Source: Pseudomonadota bacterium (GTDB lineage Bacteria; Pseudomonadota; Alphaproteobacteria; Sphingomonadales; Sphingomonadaceae). Taken from it: a DNA stretch of 64,000 nt. Both the position numbers and the translations under genes were made by a program. Within the stretch, counting starts at the first letter, position 1. Every line of letters begins with the position of its first letter. The stretch lies in the NCBI GenBank assembly GCA_023387085.1, contig JAEWIL010000175.1, forward strand, positions 27,773 to 91,772. The letters run 5' to 3'. Below are positions 59,301 to 64,000 of the stretch, piece by piece. Below the pieces are notes generated by a model that made no database searches, was not told the DNA's origin, and saw nothing but the letters and a program-made list of their open reading frames with translations.

Positions 59301-60355
59301 GCAGTCGCCTTCAGCGCATCGAGCATCCGTACAAAATGCTTCGGATTCCACACGTCCTGATCTTCGCCCCAGCCGATGCCGCCGTCAATGTCCCAGCGCA
59401 TCAGCTGGTTCACGCCATAGCCCGCCTCGCTCATCGTGCTGACGACAAAGCCTTCGCTCCGCATCTCGCGGCCAAGTTCGTCGACCAGCTCGACCTGCAT
59501 GTGCGTGCTCCATCCGGTCTTCGGGCTCCGGAAAACGCGCATGCGCGATTTCGCCGCGTCAAGACTGCCGAACTCGCCGTCGCGCCGAATCCAGCCGGCA
59601 TTCATGGGCGACCAGCCCTCGGCGTCGCCATCCTGCACGCGCGCAAAGCCCAGAAATCCGGTCCCGTCCCTGCGGTGGCCAAAGATATACTGGATGCGGC
59701 CGCGACCGCGCTCGCGCTCGATCTCGCGCCAGCGCGCGCCGCCCGGGTGCTTCACGCGCTCCATGGCGCTCGCATAGGCTTTCGGGCTGGCGGCATAGGG
59801 ACCGCCGCGCGGGCCCCAGGTGCGGTCGCGCACGCCGATGCCGTCGATCCGGATCTTCTCGCCGCGCAGCGTCATCCAGCCCTCGACATGGCCGAGCTGG
59901 TCATAATGCGGCGTCTGCATGAAGGGCGGCTTGCCCGGCGGGAAACGATGCGGCTGGTGCAGCCCCGTATGCGTGAAGTCGAGCGCGAAGCCGCGTTCGG
60001 GGTCCTCATATTGCAGGTGATATTTCATCCCCGGCTCCAGCATTTTCAGGCTGTAACCGCCGCCGTTCCGGTCGCCGGGGAAGGTGATGTCGGTCAGGTC
60101 GGGGTTGTCGGGCATCGGCGCCTCCTCGACCTTGCGATAATAGGCCATGCGGGCCTGATCATAGCCTTCGTCGTCCCAGGCGAAGATGCGCCACGTTACC
60201 GTGTTGCGGTTGGGATAATAGGGCGCGTGAATCCAGCAGCCGATCTTGCGTTCGGGAATGCTGAACGACCACCAGTTGGTTTCGGTCTCGTACGGATCGT
60301 CGGACAGCTGGTGATAGCGGTCGTCTTCGGGCTTGAAGGCGAGGTCTTCGGTCAT
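59297..60355 (-). CDS. AttH/CrtC-like (lipocalin-type) protein A
   Basis: 352 aa. NWWSFSIPERKIGCWIHAPYYPNRN at the start and GVRDRTWGPR in the middle resemble hydroxyneurosporene-synthase/AttH-like proteins, which have two lipocalin-like beta barrels; a W-rich, His/Asp segment (HTGLHQPHRFPPG) follows. These act as hydratases/dehydratases on isoprenoids in known cases. No signal peptide. Together with the next gene it forms a paralogous pair. Family assignment is by pattern and is not certain; activity unknown. Confidence 0.65.
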   Translation of the reverse strand: MTEDLAFKPEDDRYHQLSDDPYETETNWWSFSIPERKIGCWIHAPYYPNRNTVTWRIFAWDDEGYDQARMAYYRKVEEAPMPDNPDLTDITFPGDRNGGGYSLKMLEPGMKYHLQYEDPERGFALDFTHTGLHQPHRFPPGKPPFMQTPHYDQLGHVEGWMTLRGEKIRIDGIGVRDRTWGPRGGPYAASPKAYASAMERVKHPGGARWREIERERGRGRIQYIFGHRRDGTGFLGFARVQDGDAEGWSPMNAGWIRRDGEFGSLDAAKSRMRVFRSPKTGWSTHMQVELVDELGREMRSEGFVVSTMSEAGYGVNQLMRWDIDGGIGWGEDQDVWNPKHFVRMLDALKATA

Positions 60356-60364
60356 GTCTGCTCC

Positions 60365-61408
60365 CTATCCTGATCGTTCGTTGAGGCCGAAGCCGGTTTC
60401 GCCGTCCCACGCATAGCGGGCCAGCGCCTGTTTCATCACCACGCCGCAACGGGGGTCCAAACCATATTTCGGGGGGACCTGCGCCCCCCATGCGGGCATC
60501 GACCAAAAGAAATTGCGGACATCGCGGCCACGAATATCGACCAGCCCGAGTTCGTCGCTGGCAAGCTGGATCCAGAAATCGCCCTCGTCGGGCTCGCGGT
60601 GGCGCAACGGATGCTTCAGCACGCGCGCCGGCGTCAGCGTCCGCCCGTCGGTCGTATAGGCTTCGCTATACCAGTCGCGCCCGTCGGCGCCATGGTTGAC
60701 GAGCACGCCGAACCCCCGGCCCGAGGGGAACAGCCCGCTCATCCAGCAGGTTCCCGCCATCCCGACCAGGTTGCGGGTGCCGCGAACATGGCTGCGCAGG
60801 CCAAAGCCGTCGAACGGCATGTCACCGTCGGGTCCGGCGACCCTTCCGGCAACGCGGACCAACTGGTCGTAACGAAAACTGTCGGGGTCCAGCCCGCCGC
60901 CCAGCCGCCCGGCGACCCACAACCCTGCCGGCCCGGCCATCATCTGGCGCGCCTCGGCGGTCAGCGTCCCGTTGCGCCAGGCCGGCGCCGCGGCGGTCGA
61001 GGTCAGGTCGAAATCGATGGCCGTCGTCGGGGTCTCGTCGTCGATCGGCCCGGCCCACTGCGCGCCGTCGCCCGTCGCAAAGGCGGGCAGCTTGTCGACC
61101 CGGTAATTCCATTGGCGAAACGGTGTCAGGCAGCGATAGCGCACGCGCTCCGACATCGGCGCCGCCGGATCGTCGAAACGGCCGCCGTCGGCGCGCTGGC
61201 GCCATATCCGTCCGCCGGGAAGGAACAGCGTCACCATCGCATGGACTTCGCCCGCGACGATGCGCGGGTGGATATTGACCCCTATGTCGCGCTCCGGATC
61301 ATAGGCCCAGAAATTCATCGTCTCCGCCGCACCGGCATCGCGGGGGTGCGGGGCCGTCAGCGCCAGATCCTGTTCGGGTGAAAGCCCGCTGCCGTAATCG
61401 ATGCTCAT
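60365..61408 (-). CDS. AttH/CrtC-like (lipocalin-type) protein B
   Basis: 347 aa from the ATG at 61408; a longer start at 61432 overlaps the sulfotransferase. ETMNFWAYDPERDIGVNIHPRI at the start and later WYSEAYTTDGRTL and PFDGFGLRSHVRGTR are of the same general design as protein A (two barrel halves, Trp-rich). Weak RBS at both starts. Function unknown; the pairing and position after a sulfotransferase suggest action on a hydrophobic or isoprenoid ligand. Confidence 0.62.
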   Translation of the reverse strand: MSIDYGSGLSPEQDLALTAPHPRDAGAAETMNFWAYDPERDIGVNIHPRIVAGEVHAMVTLFLPGGRIWRQRADGGRFDDPAAPMSERVRYRCLTPFRQWNYRVDKLPAFATGDGAQWAGPIDDETPTTAIDFDLTSTAAAPAWRNGTLTAEARQMMAGPAGLWVAGRLGGGLDPDSFRYDQLVRVAGRVAGPDGDMPFDGFGLRSHVRGTRNLVGMAGTCWMSGLFPSGRGFGVLVNHGADGRDWYSEAYTTDGRTLTPARVLKHPLRHREPDEGDFWIQLASDELGLVDIRGRDVRNFFWSMPAWGAQVPPKYGLDPRCGVVMKQALARYAWDGETGFGLNERSG

Positions 61409-61412
61409 CGGA

Positions 61413-62561
61413 TCACGCGCTGCATTGGACATGGAAATGCTCGATATAATCGGCGAACTCGGCTCGCACCCGATCGGGCGCGAGACCGAAATCGGCAGCC
61501 GAATAGTCATGCGTGCCATGCTTGCCGGCCCGGTTGGCAGCCATGAAATCCTCCATGATCCGCCGCGTCGCGTCGGGAAACTCAATGTCCATCCGCGCAT
61601 AGAGCGCCGCCACCGTTCCGACCGGGTCGGCGACGAAATCGACGAACGCGCAGTCGTGGAAGCGATCGGCGAGGTCGGGGCGCGCGGCGCGAAACGCCAT
61701 CGCCCGCTCCATGCCAAGGCGCCATTTCGCGGTTTCGGACTGGCCCAGCGCCCGCGCGTCGACGGGATTGCCTGCCATTTCGTGGATGAAGCTGATCAGG
61801 CTCGCGTTCGACGCCATGATGCTCGCGGGATCGCGGTGCGTAAAGATCACCCGCGCGTCGGGATAGGTGTAGAACAGATCCTTAAGACAGAACAGGTGGG
61901 GCGGCGCCTTCAGCACCCACCAGTCGCGCGCATGAAAGGCCTGAAGATGCTGCAATGCGTGGCGATGCAGGGCAAAGGCCGGCCGCATGTCGCACGTGAA
62001 CAACCAGCGGTCAAAGGACGGCAAGGGTCGCGACGCCGCAAAATTGAGCGAGCGGAACGCCATCTGCATGATCGAATTGTCTTCTTCGGGCAGGTCCGCG
62101 GCGGCGGCGTGCATCGCCCGGAACCGTGCCGGTAACGCGTCGATGCGCGCCTGCGTCGCGGCGATCCGGGGATCATGCTCGGCGGCTCCTGCCCGCGGCG
62201 GCGGCGACGGCGCCTCAACCTCCCACGACAAGGGACTGCGCGCCCGCGGGTCTGCCGCGAGCAGTGCGTGGAGGATCGTCGTGCCGCTGCGCGGAAAACC
62301 GACAACAAAGATCGGCGCGACAATCGCCTGCTGGGCGATCTCCGGATAGCGTGCCCGATCGGCGTAGAGCCGCAGCCGTTTCACGAGTTGCTTGTCGATC
62401 TGCGCCGCAAGACTGGCGGCGCGTCCGTCGTCGAGACCCGCCTCTCGATTGGCCGATGCGCACAATCGCTCGAGCCCGTCGCGCCATTCGGGCTCCCCCC
62501 AGTCGGACAGCCCCGTTTCTCTCTCCGCAGCGTCGATCAAGGCCTTGGCGTCGATCGTCAT
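61413..62561 (-). CDS. Sulfotransferase-family protein
   Basis: 382 aa. PAPS 5'-phosphosulfate loop FVVGFPRSGTT at 85-95 and the 3'-phosphate motif VIFTHRDPAS in the middle. Cytosolic; transfers sulfate to a hydroxyl group in typical cases. An ATGA overlap joins it to the WS/DGAT gene. Sulfation inside a catabolic region is unexpected; it could protect, store or export a hydroxylated substrate. Confidence 0.88.
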   Translation of the reverse strand: MTIDAKALIDAAERETGLSDWGEPEWRDGLERLCASANREAGLDDGRAASLAAQIDKQLVKRLRLYADRARYPEIAQQAIVAPIFVVGFPRSGTTILHALLAADPRARSPLSWEVEAPSPPPRAGAAEHDPRIAATQARIDALPARFRAMHAAAADLPEEDNSIMQMAFRSLNFAASRPLPSFDRWLFTCDMRPAFALHRHALQHLQAFHARDWWVLKAPPHLFCLKDLFYTYPDARVIFTHRDPASIMASNASLISFIHEMAGNPVDARALGQSETAKWRLGMERAMAFRAARPDLADRFHDCAFVDFVADPVGTVAALYARMDIEFPDATRRIMEDFMAANRAGKHGTHDYSAADFGLAPDRVRAEFADYIEHFHVQCSA

Positions 62562-63922
62562 GCCAGCGCTTCCAACTCGTCGAGCGCAGCGGTGAACAGC
62601 GCGGCAATCCGCCCGACATCCGCGATTTTTTCGGCATCGGCAATCACGCCCATGTCGAGATTGTCGCCGCTGCGGCGCGAGGTGATATTCAGAAAGCGGC
62701 CCGACCCGATGATGGGAACGGGATAATTGTGGCGCTGGCGAAAGCCGGCGTAACTCCGCGCCTCGGCGGGACCGGGGACATTCGAAAGCGTCAGGTTACC
62801 GGGAAGCAGCCGCTTGCCGCCCGCCAGCCGCTCGGCGAATGCGGCGCGCCGGTCGCGCGCGCCGAACGGCTTTTCGGCCGCATCGAGCAGCCCCTCGTCA
62901 TGACCGGTCCGCTGCATGTCCCGCACCATCGACGCCTGGATCGCGCGGAGGCGATCGAGCGGATCGGCGAGGTGCGTCGCCAGATGCGGATGCAGCGCGA
63001 CGATACGATTGCCGAAGGGGCCATGCTCGTCGCGGCGATAGGAGCGCGCCGAATTAACGACAAGCGGCGTGTCCGGCAGATCGTCGATTTCAAGAAGATA
63101 CTGGCGCAGCGCCGAGCTGGCGAGGGTCAGGAAGATGTCATTGACCGTGCCGCCAAGCGCTTGGCCGACGGCCTTGACCCGCGCCACCGGCAGGCTGATC
63201 GTCGCATAGCGGCGCTGGTCCGATGTCGGCCCCGACAGTTTGAGCTCGGGCGTCTGCGCGCGGTCATTCTTGAAGGCGTCGAGCGCGGCGAGCGCCTCCT
63301 TGCGCCGCGCCGATTGCTCGGCGCGCAGCGCTTCCTCGGCGGCGAACCTCGCCTCGGCTTTCGCCCGCCACCGTTCGGGCTCGGGCAGGCGCGCGTCGGC
63401 GAAGCGGGCGGTGACCGGCGGCGCGGCGTCGCTCAGCAGCCCCAGGACGCTTTGAAAGCCGATGCCGTCGGCAACGCTGTGGTGCATCTTGAGGTATATC
63501 GCGCTGCCCCCGTCCGCGAGCCGCTCGAACAAATGCGCGGCAAAGGGGGGACCCGACAGGTTGAGCCGCCGCATGTTGAGCGCCGCGACCGCGGCGTAAA
63601 GCTCGGCCTCGCTCCACGCGCCATCGTGCGGCTCCACCGCCACCAGCGTGTCAAGATCGGCGCGCGCAATGTCGGCCCACACGTCGCTGTCATAGCCGTC
63701 GGGCGATTGATGCAATCGCACGAGCAGCGGCGTTGCGGGAAGCCGGTCGGCGAACTGGCGGCGGATCGCCGGCGCGAAGTCCGCCTGCCGGTCGGCGGGA
63801 ACGTCGAGCAGGATCAGCGCGCCGACGTGCATCGGCGAGGCGTCGGTCTCCGACAGGATCATGAAATGATCGTCGGGACGCAGCCGCCGCACGCCCGGCG
63901 CGAGGATCTGCGGGTCGCTCAT
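62558..63922 (-). CDS. Wax ester synthase / diacylglycerol acyltransferase (WS/DGAT) family
   Basis: 454 aa. Catalytic HHSVADG (HHxxxDG) at 147-153, N-terminal DASPMHVGAL and C-terminal NLTLSNVPGP, the three WS/DGAT signatures. It esterifies an alcohol with an acyl-CoA. First gene of the operon; the next 78 bases to the window end show no promoter and end in poly-G. May acylate a pathway alcohol or a sterol-like acceptor. Confidence 0.92.
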   Translation of the reverse strand: MSDPQILAPGVRRLRPDDHFMILSETDASPMHVGALILLDVPADRQADFAPAIRRQFADRLPATPLLVRLHQSPDGYDSDVWADIARADLDTLVAVEPHDGAWSEAELYAAVAALNMRRLNLSGPPFAAHLFERLADGGSAIYLKMHHSVADGIGFQSVLGLLSDAAPPVTARFADARLPEPERWRAKAEARFAAEEALRAEQSARRKEALAALDAFKNDRAQTPELKLSGPTSDQRRYATISLPVARVKAVGQALGGTVNDIFLTLASSALRQYLLEIDDLPDTPLVVNSARSYRRDEHGPFGNRIVALHPHLATHLADPLDRLRAIQASMVRDMQRTGHDEGLLDAAEKPFGARDRRAAFAERLAGGKRLLPGNLTLSNVPGPAEARSYAGFRQRHNYPVPIIGSGRFLNITSRRSGDNLDMGVIADAEKIADVGRIAALFTAALDELEALA

Positions 63923-63953
63923 CGCCTACCAGCCCGCCAGCGCCGCGGCGCGC

Positions 63954-64000
63954 GGGGGGGGGGGGGGGGGGGGGGGGGGCGCGGGCGGCGGGGGGGGGCG
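63954..64000. other. Poly-G tract at window end, probable sequencing or assembly artefact
   Basis: A run of 26 G (63954-63979) and another of 9 G (63990-63998) broken by a few C. Nothing like this occurs elsewhere in the window. Typical of low-signal reads or a contig end, not genome sequence. Confidence 0.75.

Noticed and set aside
61408..61432. Alternative start for AttH-like protein B at 61432
   Set aside because: It overlaps the sulfotransferase by 20 bases and neither start has a strong RBS; the shorter start avoids the overlap.
1..64000. CRISPR array, tRNA or rRNA genes, transposases or phage genes
   Set aside because: No regularly spaced repeats, no cloverleaf-like sequences noticed and no transposase, integrase or phage protein motifs were seen.

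Overview
The window is high-GC, densely packed DNA that looks like an alphaproteobacterium of the order Sphingomonadales (Sphingopyxis, Novosphingobium or Sphingobium type). The reasons are the gene content (tandem TonB-dependent receptors, many SDRs, CaiB/BaiF CoA-transferases, thiolase/DUF35 pairs, P450s), operons joined by ATGA, TTGA and GTGA overlaps, and GC-rich inverted-repeat elements between genes. No rRNA, tRNA, transposase, integrase or CRISPR array is visible. No stretch longer than 300 bases lacks a gene. The left edge cuts an amidohydrolase. The right edge ends in a poly-G tract that is probably an artefact.

Layout. 1-444: partial amidohydrolase. 451-2036 (-): aldolase module 1 (DUF35 + thiolase). 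2140-8604 (+): amidohydrolase, P450, aldehyde dehydrogenase, CoA-transferase, Gfo/Idh-like oxidoreductase. 8724-13269 (-): SDR, MFS exporter, SDR, aldolase module 2, with a divergent TetR at 13370-14047. 14052-20119 (-): aldolase module 3, a two-domain CoA-transferase, an APH-type kinase and a 3-alpha-HSD-like SDR. 20190-22123 (-): GntR regulator and a degenerate hydrolase-flavin reductase fusion. 22254-23369 (+): second amidohydrolase. 23468-29787 (-): MFS transporter and two TonB-dependent receptors. 29893-37458 (-): eight genes (five SDRs, acyl-CoA synthetase, DapB-like protein, DUF2889). 37544-42124 (+): two crotonases, a dienoyl-CoA-reductase-like SDR, and a long/short acyl-CoA dehydrogenase pair. 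42130-46274: TetR(-) and P450-ALDH-SDR(+). 46320-48592 (-): GntR and acyl-CoA synthetase. 48702-50936 (-): SDR, mini-SDR, SDR. 51018-52293 (+): SMP-30 lactonase and NTF2-like protein. 52335-56178 (+): MarR, APH kinase, acyl-CoA dehydrogenase, a gene remnant, SDR. 56328-58365: divergent nitronate-monooxygenase-like and quinone-oxidoreductase genes. 58362-63922 (-): WS/DGAT, sulfotransferase, two AttH/CrtC-like proteins and a second nitronate-monooxygenase-like gene.

Taken together this is a catabolic island. Outer-membrane receptors take up a hydrophobic substrate. P450s and aldehyde dehydrogenases oxidise an alkyl end to a carboxylate. CoA ligases and CoA-transferases activate it. Acyl-CoA dehydrogenases, crotonases and SDRs carry out beta-oxidation, and three thiolase/DUF35 modules probably perform retro-aldol cleavage of branched side chains, as Ltp2-ChsH2(DUF35) does in steroid catabolism. 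A steroid, bile-acid or terpenoid-like substrate is an inference; no ring-cleavage genes are present here.

The most interesting feature is regulatory. A 13-bp near-palindrome, ATAACTAAGTTAT or a close variant, appears at seven operon fronts across 55 kb, which suggests one regulon. A second palindrome, TTGAC-N5-GTCAA, links aldolase module 1 to the TetR beside module 2. Other points of note are the fusion whose hydrolase triad is wholly substituted, a 167-aa SDR lacking its catalytic motifs, a Gfo/Idh protein without its EKP lysine, and a likely 4-hydroxyacyl-CoA kinase/dehydrogenase pair.
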